Shown here piece after piece: positions 16,209-25,574 of a DNA stretch of 64,000 nucleotides. The position numbers were made by a program, and so were the translations under genes. The stretch comes from Anaerolineae bacterium (GTDB lineage Bacteria > Chloroflexota > Anaerolineae > Anaerolineales > Villigracilaceae). The stretch is taken from NCBI GenBank assembly GCA_021324435.1, contig JAJPIZ010000007.1:46188-110187 (forward strand), read 5' to 3'. Position 1 is the stretch's first letter. Each line of letters starts with the position of its first letter. Under the pieces are notes generated by a model that saw only the letters and a list, made by a program, of their open reading frames with translations, did no database searches and was not told the origin of the DNA.

Positions 16209-17037
16209 CGGTCTCTCCCCAGGAAAGGAGCCGCGCCGCGTTGCTGGTGGTGACTGCAGCGACCTCCTGCGGGGTGGTGGATTTTATTTCTGCAATTTTA
16301 TCAGCAATATGGGCAACAAAGGCAGGTTCGTTGCGTTTTCCGCGGTGAGGCACAGGTGTGAGGAATGGGGCGTCGGTTTCGATCAGCAGGCGCTCCAACG
16401 GCAGTTGGCTAAAGATGTTTCGTTTTTCGTCCGCATTTTTGTAGGTGATCGGCCCAGTTACACCGATGTAAAAGTTCAACGCCAGCGCCTTTTGCGCGGT
16501 TTCGAGATTCCCATTGAAGGAATGAAACACGCCGGGTCGTTCCGCGAGCGGATTGTTTTGCGCGCGCAATCCGCTTTGCCACTTGGTGATGATTTCAAGC
16601 AAATCCTGCGACGCCTCGCCAAACCATGCGTCATTCTCCTCGCGCATATGAATGATGACAGGTTTGTTGGTTTCTTCGGCGAAAGCCAGTTGACGTTTCA
16701 AGGCTTCACGCTGAAAGCCACGTTTGTCTTTTTCTTCGACCCAGTAATAATCGAGTCCGATCTCGCCGACGGCTACGACTTTTGGATGCTTTGCCAATTC
16801 GCGGACTTCGCCAAAAGTCTGTTCCGAGAATTTTTCCAGATCTGTGGGATGGAATCCAACCGCCGCGTAGATCATCGGATTCGATTCTGCCAGCCTCACC
16901 GCGTCTTTACTGGACTTATGGTCTAGCCCCGGCACGAGGATGCGGATCAGCCCTGCATCCTTCGCGCGCCGAATCACCGCCTGGCGGTCTTCGTCAAATT
17001 TGCCGTAATCAAGGTGACAATGGGTGTCGGTAAGCAT
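16201..17037 (-). CDS. tatD: TatD family metal-dependent deoxyribonuclease
   Basis: A 278-residue TIM-barrel hydrolase. Metal ligands and signatures are in place: DTHCHLD at residues 4-10, VAVGEIGLDYYW (Glu), VIIHMRE (His), GVFHSFNG (His) and LLIETDAPFLTPVPHRG (Asp). TatD proteins act as 3'-5' exonucleases on DNA, possibly in peroxide damage repair, and some homologues act in D-aminoacyl-tRNA or RNA quality control. First gene of a two-gene unit with the polyprenyl synthase. Confidence 0.95.
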   Translation of the reverse strand: MLTDTHCHLDYGKFDEDRQAVIRRAKDAGLIRILVPGLDHKSSKDAVRLAESNPMIYAAVGFHPTDLEKFSEQTFGEVRELAKHPKVVAVGEIGLDYYWVEEKDKRGFQREALKRQLAFAEETNKPVIIHMREENDAWFGEASQDLLEIITKWQSGLRAQNNPLAERPGVFHSFNGNLETAQKALALNFYIGVTGPITYKNADEKRNIFSQLPLERLLIETDAPFLTPVPHRGKRNEPAFVAHIADKIAEIKSTTPQEVAAVTTSNAARLLSWGETVE

Positions 17038-17130
17038 GGACTCTACGGGTAAGCGCTGGAATTATAGCGTTGAAGGAATGCGATGTCACATGTCCAATTT
17101 CATATAGATTGGGTACAAATTGTCCTGTTA

Positions 17131-17162
17131 ATTTAAATCCTGCCGAGCGGCAGGATTTAAAT
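17131..17162. terminator. Perfect hairpin downstream of the phosphohexomutase gene
   Basis: Arms ATTTAAATCCTGCC and its exact complement (14 bp) around GAGC. The AT-rich outer stem gives a short T-run on either strand; it lies 19 bases beyond the stop of the minus-strand mutase gene and most likely terminates it. Confidence 0.75.
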
Positions 17163-17180
17163 GGAATTGCTCATCCAAAA

Positions 17181-18602
17181 CTATTTGAGACCCGCAATTT
17201 TCAATCCATCTTGCAGGATAGCCTGTACTTTGTCCTGATGCGTGGTTTCGCAATAGACGCGCATGATCGGCTCGGTGCCGCTGAAACGGATCAACAGCCA
17301 GCCGCCATCTTCGAGTTTGAACTGAAAGCCGTCCACCGTGACCAATTCGGTGACCTTCAATCCGCCGATGGTCTTCGGGTTGGCCTTGAGAATAGCCTCT
17401 TCGCGCGATTTTCGGTCGCCGCTGAACGGCGTGTCAATGCGGTCATAATAATGCGCGCCGACTTTTGCGAAAAGCATCTTCAATAGTTGAGTCGGCTTCT
17501 TGCCTGTGCGAACCATAAAATCCAACATGTATAGCCCGGCCAGGATTCCGTCGCGCTCCGGCACATTCCCACGGAACGCGTATCCGCCGCTCTCTTCGCC
17601 GCCGATCATGGCATTCGTTTCCATCATCTTCGGCGCGACATATTTGAATCCAACACCGGTCTCGTAAACAGGCACATTGTAAAGTTGTCCGAGTTTGTTC
17701 AGCATAGTGGTCGTCGAAAGCGTTTTGACAATCGCGCCGCGCTCGCCGCGAATTTCCAGCAAATAATATGCAAGCAGGGCATACACGCGCAATTGATTGA
17801 TGAACTGGCCTTTTTCGTCGCCGATCCCACAGCGATCCGCGTCGCCATCGGTGATGAGCAGAATGTCAGCCTTATTGTCAACAGTGGCTTTGAGTCCAAC
17901 ATCAATGTTGGGCTGGATCGGTTCCGGTCGCTTCATTTCGGGGAAGATCGGATTACGCGTGTTATGAATCTCAATGACTTTTGTTTTTCCGCCGGCCAGC
18001 AAACCTGCGAACCATCCACCGCCGTTACCCCACATCGAATCGACCATGACGGTGAAGCCCGCGTCCTTGATTTTTTGGATATCAACCAGTTTTTGAATGT
18101 GAGCAATGTACGCGACCGACGCATCAAACTTGACAATGTGGCCTGCCTCCATTGCTTTAGCCAATTCTTCGCGCTTGACTTTCTCCACCGAATCCGGAAT
18201 CGAGGCTTCGATCTTTTTCAAACCCTCCGGGTCAATCGCGCCGCCGTGCTCATCGCGAACCTTGAATCCGTTGTCTGTGGGTGGGTTGTGCGAGGCTGTG
18301 ATGTTCACCGCGCCGCAGGCTTTCTTATCCACAACCGCGTACGCGATAACCGGTGTAGGCGTGGCCCCATCCGTCAGCCAGACTTTGAATCCATTGCCTG
18401 CCAGCACTTCCGCAGCTGCCGCGCCGAAGTATTCGCTGTCGAAACGTTTATCGTAGCCAACCACAACCCATTGGCCTTGCTTGCCTTTTTCAAGCAGATA
18501 GGTTGCAAATCCCTGCGCGGCTCGGCGCACATTATCGAACGTATAATCCTCGGCGATGACGCCGCGCCAGCCGTCCGTGCCGAATTTGATGGTGTAGGGC
18601 AT
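17181..18602 (-). CDS. Phosphoglucomutase/phosphomannomutase (alpha-D-phosphohexomutase)
   Basis: A 473-residue enzyme interconverting hexose 1- and 6-phosphates for sugar-nucleotide and polysaccharide synthesis. Domain 1 has FGTDGWRG and the phosphoserine loop [11 protein letters not shown] (Ser about 104); domain 2 binds Mg2+ through DGDADRCG; domain 3 has the sugar-specificity loop [10 protein letters not shown]; domain 4 has the phosphate-binding [12 protein letters not shown]. The GEESGG loop fits phosphoglucomutase-like members but does not settle the substrate. AGGAG precedes ATG 18602 and a TATAAT box lies at 18644-18649. Confidence 0.93.
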   Translation of the reverse strand: MPYTIKFGTDGWRGVIAEDYTFDNVRRAAQGFATYLLEKGKQGQWVVVGYDKRFDSEYFGAAAAEVLAGNGFKVWLTDGATPTPVIAYAVVDKKACGAVNITASHNPPTDNGFKVRDEHGGAIDPEGLKKIEASIPDSVEKVKREELAKAMEAGHIVKFDASVAYIAHIQKLVDIQKIKDAGFTVMVDSMWGNGGGWFAGLLAGGKTKVIEIHNTRNPIFPEMKRPEPIQPNIDVGLKATVDNKADILLITDGDADRCGIGDEKGQFINQLRVYALLAYYLLEIRGERGAIVKTLSTTTMLNKLGQLYNVPVYETGVGFKYVAPKMMETNAMIGGEESGGYAFRGNVPERDGILAGLYMLDFMVRTGKKPTQLLKMLFAKVGAHYYDRIDTPFSGDRKSREEAILKANPKTIGGLKVTELVTVDGFQFKLEDGGWLLIRFSGTEPIMRVYCETTHQDKVQAILQDGLKIAGLK

Positions 18603-18643
18603 TATCTGATCTCCTAGAATAATATATAAGCCGAAAAAAAAAG

Positions 18644-18649
18644 ATTATA
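18644..18649 (-). promoter_or_regulatory. -10 box upstream of the phosphohexomutase gene
   Basis: TATAAT on the minus strand, about 42 nt before the start codon; the gap holds an A/T run and an AGGAG ribosome binding site. No convincing -35. Confidence 0.45.
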
Positions 18650-18678
18650 GCGCCGACCTCACGGAATTATTGATAATA

Positions 18679-20193
18679 CTATCTTTTCCCAAACCATGTT
18701 AAATGACCAGTATATGCTAAGACAGTGGTTAGCAAAACCGAGAATGTAACCAAGCTTATACCCAGTATGCTCAACGCTCTTCTTATTACCTTGTTTTGTT
18801 GCGTAGCAGTATAGCCTTGACAGAACCCAATGGCACTAAGTATAGACAAGGCGGGGATGAAATCAGTCTCGTATCTGTACGCGGCAAAAAAGAACAACAT
18901 GATGGGAGCGGAAGCGAAAAGGAATGTACCCATCAGGCTTGTTATAGTCCATTTGAGAAAACTGTGGTTTTCATCTAGTTTTGTTTTGGAATAATTCTTT
19001 AGCACATACAATAGCGGGACAATTACAAATAGAAGAGATGGCGTGCTGAGAAGAAATCCAGTTATTGTTCCCTCCGCAACATACGATTTTGGCGTTTCAT
19101 AAAACGAAAATAGAGGCTTTTCAATACCAGATACTGGATAGGCATACGGAAAAACATTTCTGATCTGGAATGGGTTTAAATAATAGTTATAGAAATTTTG
19201 AAAGAGATAAGCACGAGAAAAAAGATCGTGGTAAAAGCTCTGCATATTGAACCCGGCCAGTTGATAGTACATTCCAAACTCGAAGATCGAGCCAAAACGT
19301 GCCCAGTTGTACCACGCTAGGAGCACACTACACAGCAAAAGAGGAAATGTCAATCCTAAGAGCGGGTACCAATGCATCGAAAACGGCTTTAATTTCATTC
19401 CCTCTTTGTTAAGGTAAATCGTGGTCATTACTAGCATAAACCCAATAGGAATGATTTGCATGACCCGTGTTGATATGGAGAATGCCCAAAAGACGCCGGC
19501 CATCAACAATTTCCAATTACTGACAGGCTGTTCATATAAACCAGAAAACACAAAATACCATCCGACGATGAAAAAAAATTGCCCACCAGTAATCGCGGCT
19601 TCGTGAATAAAGGGATGGGTCAACATTCTGGTAAATGGACCGGTCAATCCCAATGAGAGAACATTGATCGTTACCACCCATGTCGGTATATTGGCAAAAA
19701 ATCGCCTCAAGATTGCAATCAACAGAAGGGTTTCTGCAATGAAAATTCCTGCAATAAAAACAAAGACAAGATATTGGTCTCCAATTTTCATGCTGATGAT
19801 TCTTTTAAATATTGCAAGGACAATGGCTGGCAAGGGCCCAAAATAAAGATAGAATTTATGATCATATAAGGAAGTATCCGAAGGAAAAGGAATTCCTTTT
19901 CTCTCTTTCGGATCATATGGGTTAGATAGAGAAAGTAATGCGGGGTCTGGCTTGATCTCGAGGGAGAGCTGGCCATCCTCGAACGATAGGGCCAGTTGGG
20001 AATAATAGCTACTAGTTGGCCTCCAGATGATCCAACGTCCTGCGCTGATGAACCAAACATATATAGTAATGACAAGCAAAGTTGAGGCTAGTATCATGAA
20101 AAGCATGGCCTTCGAGCCGAATGAGCCTTTCACCTTTGATGCTTGAATCTCAGCGATGCGCGTCTGGTTGTATAAATTTTGTTTCTGTTCCAT
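18679..20193 (-). CDS. Polytopic membrane protein, possible GT-C type glycosyltransferase
   Basis: A 504-residue protein with about ten to twelve hydrophobic helices. After helix 1 comes a loop with SYYSQLALSFEDGQLSLEIK and SNPYDPKER, reminiscent of the first extracytoplasmic loop of GT-C enzymes (Asp/Glu plus NPYD), but I cannot assign a family with certainty. The coding DNA is clearly more AT-rich than the surrounding genes (many AAA, ATA, TTT codons), suggesting acquisition from elsewhere. It is monocistronic between the mutase gene and the divergent iscS. Substrate and role unknown. Confidence 0.75.
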   Translation of the reverse strand: MEQKQNLYNQTRIAEIQASKVKGSFGSKAMLFMILASTLLVITIYVWFISAGRWIIWRPTSSYYSQLALSFEDGQLSLEIKPDPALLSLSNPYDPKERKGIPFPSDTSLYDHKFYLYFGPLPAIVLAIFKRIISMKIGDQYLVFVFIAGIFIAETLLLIAILRRFFANIPTWVVTINVLSLGLTGPFTRMLTHPFIHEAAITGGQFFFIVGWYFVFSGLYEQPVSNWKLLMAGVFWAFSISTRVMQIIPIGFMLVMTTIYLNKEGMKLKPFSMHWYPLLGLTFPLLLCSVLLAWYNWARFGSIFEFGMYYQLAGFNMQSFYHDLFSRAYLFQNFYNYYLNPFQIRNVFPYAYPVSGIEKPLFSFYETPKSYVAEGTITGFLLSTPSLLFVIVPLLYVLKNYSKTKLDENHSFLKWTITSLMGTFLFASAPIMLFFFAAYRYETDFIPALSILSAIGFCQGYTATQQNKVIRRALSILGISLVTFSVLLTTVLAYTGHLTWFGKR

Positions 20194-20289
20194 AATCTTT
20201 AATGTGGCATGATTATAACTTAGCTTCTTCTATTTACTGTGCTGATATATTCGTAGTGCTATCGCGTAAGGGAGTCTCTTTCTGCGTGC

Positions 20290-20295
20290 TATAAT
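20290..20295 (+). promoter_or_regulatory. Extended -10 promoter for leaderless iscS
   Basis: TGCTATAAT (extended -10 TGn plus perfect TATAAT) 8 nt before ATG 20304, with no ribosome binding site between. Expected start of transcription coincides with the start codon. Confidence 0.6.
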
Positions 20296-20303
20296 CTTCT
20301 GAA

Positions 20304-21473
20304 ATGATTATGCTTGGCAAGATTTATTTGGACTATGCCGCCACCACGCCTGTGGACCCGCGCGTCCTCGACGTGATGCAACCCTATTTCTCCGCTTCAT
20401 TCGGGAACCCGTCCTCTGTTCACCGTTATGGACAGATTGCCGAGGCCGCGGTCGAATCCGCGCGCGAGACCGTCGCCTCGGTGCTGAATTGTCGCCCCGA
20501 TGAAATTGTTTTCACCTCCTGTGGCTCCGAATCGGACAACCTGGCTTTACGCGGTGCGGCTTTAGCGATGCGCGAGAAGAACGGCGCGAACTGGATCATC
20601 ACCTCTAGGGCAGAACATCATGCCGTCAGCAAGACCGCCGAACATTTGGAAAAATATTACGATTTCAAAGTGGAGTGGCTGGATGTAGACAAGCATGGCA
20701 TGGTCACGCCGGAGATGGTAAAGAAAGCCGTCTGTGACAAGACCGCGCTGGTCTCGGTGATGTATGCGAACAATGAGATTGGCACAATAAACCCAATTCA
20801 GGAAATCGCCGAAATTTGCCGCGCAAATGGAATCTTATTTCACACGGACGCTGTCCAGGCCGCGGCTTACCTGCCGGTGGATGTCAACGCTCTCGGCGTA
20901 GATTTGATGTCCCTTGGGGGGCACAAGTTTTACGGTCCGAAAGGAGTCGGCGCGCTTTACGTTCGCAAAGGTACAGCGCTCGTTCCGCATCTGACTGGCG
21001 GGGCGCAGGAGAATGGTTTGCGCGCCGGGACGCAGAATGTGCCGTACATTGTCGGTTTTGCAGAAGCGTTGCGATTGACGCACGAAGAACGCGAGCAGCG
21101 CGCCGCGCACGTCAAGCCATTGCGCGATCGGATCATCGGAACTGTTCTTGAAATGATTCCGGATTCAAAATTGACGGGTCATCTTGAATCGCGCCTTCCC
21201 AATCATGCTTCGTTTGTTTTTAAAGATGTGGATGGTAATCTGCTTTTGCAGTTGCTGGATGCGGCAGGTTTTGCCTGCTCGTCAGGTTCGGCTTGCAAAA
21301 CCGGCAACCCGGAACCGAGTGAAGTGATCACATCGCTTGGCTTTTCGCATGATTGGGCACTAGGCTCGTTGCGCGTAACTCTTGGCAAAGACTCCGCGCC
21401 CGAACAGGTTGATTCGTTTTTGAAAGTCCTGCCTTCTCTCGTTGATCAAGCAAGAAAATTAAACCAGCGATAA
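20304..21473 (+). CDS. iscS: Cysteine desulfurase (IscS/NifS family)
   Basis: A 389-residue PLP enzyme that takes sulfur from cysteine for Fe-S clusters and tRNA thiolation. Signatures: YLDYAATTPVDPRVLDVM, SFGNPSSVHRYG, the PLP lysine in SLGGHKFYGPKGVGAL and the sulfur-carrying Cys loop ACSSGSACKTGNPEPS. An alternative start is the ATG two codons in. The next gene, mnmA, begins six bases after the stop, so sulfur is almost certainly handed to MnmA for 2-thiouridine synthesis. A perfect extended -10 sits 8 nt before the start. Confidence 0.96.
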   Translation: MIMLGKIYLDYAATTPVDPRVLDVMQPYFSASFGNPSSVHRYGQIAEAAVESARETVASVLNCRPDEIVFTSCGSESDNLALRGAALAMREKNGANWIITSRAEHHAVSKTAEHLEKYYDFKVEWLDVDKHGMVTPEMVKKAVCDKTALVSVMYANNEIGTINPIQEIAEICRANGILFHTDAVQAAAYLPVDVNALGVDLMSLGGHKFYGPKGVGALYVRKGTALVPHLTGGAQENGLRAGTQNVPYIVGFAEALRLTHEEREQRAAHVKPLRDRIIGTVLEMIPDSKLTGHLESRLPNHASFVFKDVDGNLLLQLLDAAGFACSSGSACKTGNPEPSEVITSLGFSHDWALGSLRVTLGKDSAPEQVDSFLKVLPSLVDQARKLNQR

Positions 21474-21479
21474 ACACCG

Positions 21480-22544
21480 ATGACCAAAGTTGTTGTTGCC
21501 ATGTCTGGAGGTGTAGATTCCTCCGTTGCCGCGGCCCTGCTCAAACAGCAGGGCTATGACGTCATCGGCATGATGCTCAGGCTGTGGTCTGAACCGGGCA
21601 AGGAGGAGTCGAATCGCTGTTGCACGCCAGAATCCATGGCATTGGCGCGGCGCGTGGCGGCGAAGCTGGATATTCCCTTTTATGTGGTAGATGCGAAAGA
21701 TGTTTTTCGCGAAACCGTCGTCCAATATTTCTTGGACGGCTACGCGCGCGGTGAGACGCCGAATCCATGTCTGCTGTGCAACCGTCAAATCCGCTGGACG
21801 TTTTTGTTGGATCATGCACTGGCGCTCGGCGCGGACTTTATGGCGACAGGACACTACGCCAGACGGCGGACGGCGGACGGCGGACGGCAGGAACTCTTGA
21901 GAGCCGTTGATCTTGCCAAAGATCAGTCTTATGTTTTGCATGTCTTGAATCAGGAGAAACTGCAAAGAGCTTTGTTTCCAGTTGGCGATTACCCCAAGCC
22001 GGAGATTCGTAAAATTGCTGAATCGTTTGGTTTGCCAACTGCCTCGCGGCATGACAGCCAGGATTTATGTTTTCTGGCGGGTGATGATTATCGCAATTTC
22101 CTCCGGCGCAACGCGGCGGAATTGATGAGACCCGGGCAAATCGTCACACGCGAAGGAAAAATTCTGGGCGAGCACAACGGGCTGGCAAACTACACCATCG
22201 GTCAGCGCAAGGGATTGGGCGCCGGTTCGCCGGTGCCGCTCTATGTGCTCGGCAAAAACGCTGAGACCAACACCTTGCTGGTCGGAACGCAGGAAGAACT
22301 TGGCTCGCGTGAGTTGACTGCGCGCGAGGTCAATTGGGTTTCAGGCGAAGCGCCGATGGAATCGTTCCGCGCGGAAGTGAAGATTCGCTACACAGCGAAG
22401 GAGGCCCCAGCTGAGGTCATGCCGCTTGATAACGGGAGCCGCGTTCGGGTCCGGTTTGATGCGCCCGTCCGTGATGTCACTGCGGGTCAGGCCGCGGTCT
22501 TCTATCAGGGTGATGTCCTGCTTGGCGGCGGAATCATCCAGTGA
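21480..22544 (+). CDS. mnmA: tRNA 2-thiouridine synthase
   Basis: MnmA adenylates and thiolates U34 of tRNAs for Lys, Glu and Gln. The 354-residue product has the PP-loop VAMSGGVDSSVAAALL, the nucleophile region TPNPCLLCNRQIR, ATGHYAR, the second catalytic Cys in SQDLCFLAG, and the C-terminal beta-barrel (GLANYTIGQRKGLG). Residues about 127-139 (RRRTADGGR) come from a tandem CGGCGGA repeat and lie right after the conserved ATGHYAR, where homologues have a short variable loop. Immediate neighbour of iscS; the two form a sulfur relay operon. Confidence 0.96.
   Translation: MTKVVVAMSGGVDSSVAAALLKQQGYDVIGMMLRLWSEPGKEESNRCCTPESMALARRVAAKLDIPFYVVDAKDVFRETVVQYFLDGYARGETPNPCLLCNRQIRWTFLLDHALALGADFMATGHYARRRTADGGRQELLRAVDLAKDQSYVLHVLNQEKLQRALFPVGDYPKPEIRKIAESFGLPTASRHDSQDLCFLAGDDYRNFLRRNAAELMRPGQIVTREGKILGEHNGLANYTIGQRKGLGAGSPVPLYVLGKNAETNTLLVGTQEELGSRELTAREVNWVSGEAPMESFRAEVKIRYTAKEAPAEVMPLDNGSRVRVRFDAPVRDVTAGQAAVFYQGDVLLGGGIIQ
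21862..21895 (+). repeat. Short tandem repeat inside mnmA
   Basis: Three to four units of the 7-mer CGGCGGA (unit spacing 7 nt) in frame, encoding RRRTADGGR. Tandem heptamers can change frame by slippage only in non-multiples of three units, so this tract is a potential mutation hotspot. Confidence 0.7.
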
Positions 22545-22568
22545 GATAATAGAGAAAAGGAGAATGCC

Positions 22569-24479
22569 ATGAGTTACCGTGTTGAATCGTTGATGTCGGC
22601 CCGACTGTTTCTTTTTCCCCAGCACGTGGATGGGCGGATTTATTTCATGAGCAATCTTTCGGGACATTTGAGTTTGTACGCCATGAATCACGGCGGATCG
22701 GTGCCCGAGCCGCTTCTGCCGCCGCACATCGCATTGCAAAACCCGGAATTGATCGGCGGATTTTCATATTATGTCTTTCCGAAGATTGAAAAGATTTTGG
22801 TGATGATTGATCATGACGGCGATGAGAATTATCAGCCGATGTTCGTCCCGCTGGGCGGCGGATTCCCAGAACCGACTTTCAATAATTATTTTGTTAATCA
22901 CCGCGTTCATCTTGGTCTGTGCGACAAGCAAAAGAACATCGCGTATTTTCTTGCGGAACGGCGCGACGCCCCAATACAGGAAACGTATCGCGCCAATCTC
23001 AAAACCGGCGAGTTGACCAAGATCGGTGAAAGCACGTGGGGACTTTTCCCGGCCGCGCACAACAAGAATCACAGCCAGGTCTTGCTCGGTGAAGGCTACA
23101 CCGTGGGCGACGGCGTGTTATATCACGTGAAAGGCGATGAGCGCAAAGTGATTTATGGAAAGCGGATTGAAGACCGCGCCGAGGGCGAGTCCGTCCCATT
23201 GAACGGAATCATCGCTTCGGAGTTTGCCCCGAGCGGCAGGGGCGCGTTGATCTCCAGCGCAGTCTTTGACGATACATATAACCTCGGCTACATCAATTTT
23301 TCCAAGCCCGGTGAACTTGTTCCGGTCAAAGTGAAAGGAATTATTCACAAAGGCAAGGGCGAGATGACCGGCGTTGCACCGTTGGTTGATGATCGTTATC
23401 TTGTGATTTACAACATTGATGGATGTTCCTGGGTTTATGAAGGCGTATTCGATGAAGAAAAACGTACGATGACGTACAAGTATGTTCTCGTCGGCAGGAA
23501 GCCGCTTGCGAACGGAAAACTTGAACACATTGATTATGATGAAGACGCCGATCTTTTCGCTGTGACGTTTTCCACTGCTACTTCACCGACTCAGATTTAC
23601 ACCATCGAGGGCAAGACGCGCAACAAAATCATTTTGCACACCAATGAAAAGATTCTTGGCATCCCGCGCGACCATTTATCGGAGGGCGAGGATGCTTCGT
23701 TCGTATCATACGATGGTCTGCGCATTTCGGCGCGGCTGTATATGCCTGCGAAGGCGCTCGGCTTCAGCGGGAAACGCCCGGTAGTTTATTACATCCACGG
23801 CGGGCCGCAGGGACAGGAACGCCCGGACTTTGCATGGTTCTCCATGCCGCTGATTCAATTTTTGACTCTGCGCGGGTTTGCGGTCTTCGTGCCGAACGTG
23901 CGCGGCTCCACAGGTTATGGACTCTCGTACACCAAACACGTGGACCGCGACTGGGGCGGGCAGGACCGCCTCGACCACGTCCATGCGATGACCAAAATTT
24001 TGCCAAAGGACGACCGCCTCGACGTCACGCGCGCCGCGGTGGTGGGACGTTCCTATGGCGGTTATATGACGCTCATGCTCGCCGGTCGTCATCCGGACCT
24101 GTGGGCGGCCTCCTGCGATATGTTCGGTCCCTACGACCTCCTGACCTTCAGTGAGCGCATCCCTGAAACCTGGAAACCTTATTTCAAGATCGCACTGGGT
24201 GATCCGGAAAAGGCGGAAGAAAAAGCCTTCCTCGTTGAACGTTCACCGAAGACATACTTGAATAATTTATCCGCGCCGATGCTGGTCATTCAGGGACGCA
24301 ACGACCCGCGCGTGGTCGCCGCGGAGTCGGAAGACCTCGTGCGCGAATTGCGCGCGAAAGGCAAGCAGATGGAATTGCTGATCTTTGAGAACGAGGGCCA
24401 CGATGTGCTCAAATACGAAAACCGCGTCTCGTGCTACAATGCCATTGCAGATTTCTTTACGAAGTATTTGAAGCCGTGA
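22569..24479 (+). CDS. S9 family serine peptidase (prolyl oligopeptidase / acylaminoacyl-peptidase type)
   Basis: A 636-residue alpha/beta-hydrolase peptidase with an N-terminal beta-propeller (about residues 1-370) and a C-terminal catalytic domain. The triad is visible: Ser in VVGRSYGGYMTLMLAG, Asp in IQGRNDPRVV and His in FENEGHDVLKYENR. YYIHGGPQGQ provides the oxyanion-hole HGGP. No signal peptide, so it is probably cytoplasmic and degrades oligopeptides. GAAAAGGAGA precedes the ATG. Single gene following mnmA by 24 nt, possibly part of the same transcript. Confidence 0.93.
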   Translation: MSYRVESLMSARLFLFPQHVDGRIYFMSNLSGHLSLYAMNHGGSVPEPLLPPHIALQNPELIGGFSYYVFPKIEKILVMIDHDGDENYQPMFVPLGGGFPEPTFNNYFVNHRVHLGLCDKQKNIAYFLAERRDAPIQETYRANLKTGELTKIGESTWGLFPAAHNKNHSQVLLGEGYTVGDGVLYHVKGDERKVIYGKRIEDRAEGESVPLNGIIASEFAPSGRGALISSAVFDDTYNLGYINFSKPGELVPVKVKGIIHKGKGEMTGVAPLVDDRYLVIYNIDGCSWVYEGVFDEEKRTMTYKYVLVGRKPLANGKLEHIDYDEDADLFAVTFSTATSPTQIYTIEGKTRNKIILHTNEKILGIPRDHLSEGEDASFVSYDGLRISARLYMPAKALGFSGKRPVVYYIHGGPQGQERPDFAWFSMPLIQFLTLRGFAVFVPNVRGSTGYGLSYTKHVDRDWGGQDRLDHVHAMTKILPKDDRLDVTRAAVVGRSYGGYMTLMLAGRHPDLWAASCDMFGPYDLLTFSERIPETWKPYFKIALGDPEKAEEKAFLVERSPKTYLNNLSAPMLVIQGRNDPRVVAAESEDLVRELRAKGKQMELLIFENEGHDVLKYENRVSCYNAIADFFTKYLKP

Positions 24480-24489
24480 ATTATCTGTC

Positions 24490-24562
24490 AACTGTCATTC
24501 TGAGCGAAGCGAAGAATCTCACTTTCATAGACCGAGACCCTTCGCTGCGCTCAGGGCGACTT
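24490..24562. repeat. Dispersed repeat, CATTCTGAGCGAAG...CGCTCAGGGCGAC
   Basis: GTCATTCTGAGCGAAGCGAAG and CTTCGCTGCGCTCAGGGCGAC form inverted ends around a short variable core. Same family as 7085-7183. It ends 8 nt before the next start codon and so displaces any normal 5' region. Confidence 0.8.
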
Positions 24563-24570
24563 AGCTACTG

Positions 24571-24861
24571 ATGACTCTCCCTTCCATCCTCCTCGGCTTG
24601 TTTATCTCATTGCTGGTCGGCTCGCTGTTTCATCTCTGGCGCGGCGGGAGTTTGGCGCGCTTGTTGTTGTATCTGGCGCTGAGTCTGACCGGCTTTGTGA
24701 TGGGACAATGGATTGGAAGCTGGCAAAAGCTGGTTCTGTTTCCAGTTGGGACTCTCAACCTCGGAATGGCTGTGATTGGAAGTTCGGTTTTTCTGTTTGC
24801 AGGGCACTGGTTGAGTCTGGTTGAAGTTCGCCCCGATCAAAACAAGGATGACGCGGTATAA
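24571..24861 (+). CDS. Small membrane protein, unknown function
   Basis: A 96-residue protein with three hydrophobic helices (ILLGLFISLLVGSLFHLW; LLLYLALSLTGFVMGQWIG; LGMAVIGSSVFLFAGHWL) and a short charged tail (PDQNKDDAV). Not a family I can name. It lies between the S9 peptidase and DedA in the same direction and has no good ribosome binding site, its 5' flank being a dispersed repeat. Length, helix regularity and codon use argue for a real gene. Confidence 0.65.
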   Translation: MTLPSILLGLFISLLVGSLFHLWRGGSLARLLLYLALSLTGFVMGQWIGSWQKLVLFPVGTLNLGMAVIGSSVFLFAGHWLSLVEVRPDQNKDDAV

Positions 24862-24897
24862 TCCTGCGTCCCACCATCCCACTCTTGAGGGCTATAA

Positions 24898-25542
24898 ATG
24901 GATTTTGTAAAGTTCCTGATTGATTTTGTTTTGCATCTCGATAAGCATCTGAGCGCCATCATCATCCAATACGGCGCGTGGACTTATGGCCTGTTGTTCG
25001 GCGTGATTTTCATGGAGACCGGCTTCGTTGTCACTCCGTTCCTGCCCGGCGATTCACTTCTCTTCGCGGCAGGGACGTTCGCCGCCATCGGCTCGCTCAA
25101 CATCTGGCTTTTGTTCGTTCTGCTGGCCTTCGCCGCGGTGGCAGGTGATACAGTCAATTACTGGATCGGTCATTACCTCGGCGACCGCGCTTATAACATC
25201 AAGTGGATCAAGCGCGAATATCTTGATCGCACACACGCCTTTTTTGAAAAGCATGGCGGCAAGACGATCTTCCTTGCTCGCTTCGTCCCCATCGTCCGCA
25301 CCTTTGCGCCGTTCGTGGCCGGCGTGGGGCGCATGTCATATGGTTATTTCTTTTCTTACAACGTGTTCGGTGGCATCACCTGGGTCGCGCTGTTCCTTTT
25401 CAGCGGATACGCCCTCGCCAGAGTTCAATGGATCCAAGATCACTTTTCCATCGTTACCATCGTGATTATTCTGATCTCGCTTGTCCCAATGCTGGTTGAA
25501 ATCTGGAAAGCGCGACGCGAGACTGTGGAAGCCGAAGCATAA
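24898..25542 (+). CDS. DedA family membrane protein
   Basis: A 214-residue DedA/SNARE-associated (VTT) protein. DedA proteins help recycle undecaprenyl phosphate or flip phospholipids and support membrane potential. Signatures are ETGFVVTPFLPGDSLLFAAG with the re-entrant-loop PGD, GDTVNYWIGHYLG and FLARFVPIVRTFAPFVAGVG. The acidic and Arg residues of the family are retained. A TATAAT sequence at 24857-24862 overlaps the previous stop codon and could be its promoter. A GAGACGCC hairpin follows. Confidence 0.93.
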   Translation: MDFVKFLIDFVLHLDKHLSAIIIQYGAWTYGLLFGVIFMETGFVVTPFLPGDSLLFAAGTFAAIGSLNIWLLFVLLAFAAVAGDTVNYWIGHYLGDRAYNIKWIKREYLDRTHAFFEKHGGKTIFLARFVPIVRTFAPFVAGVGRMSYGYFFSYNVFGGITWVALFLFSGYALARVQWIQDHFSIVTIVIILISLVPMLVEIWKARRETVEAEA

Positions 25543-25546
25543 TCAA

Positions 25547-25574
25547 CGAGACGCCGCAAGGCGTCTCGAATTTT
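25547..25574 (+). terminator. Intrinsic terminator after dedA-like gene
   Basis: CGAGACGCC / GGCGTCTCG stem with GCAA tetraloop and AATTTT tail. It ends directly at the ATG of the VanZ gene, so read-through would be needed unless the VanZ gene is translated from read-through mRNA. Confidence 0.85.
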
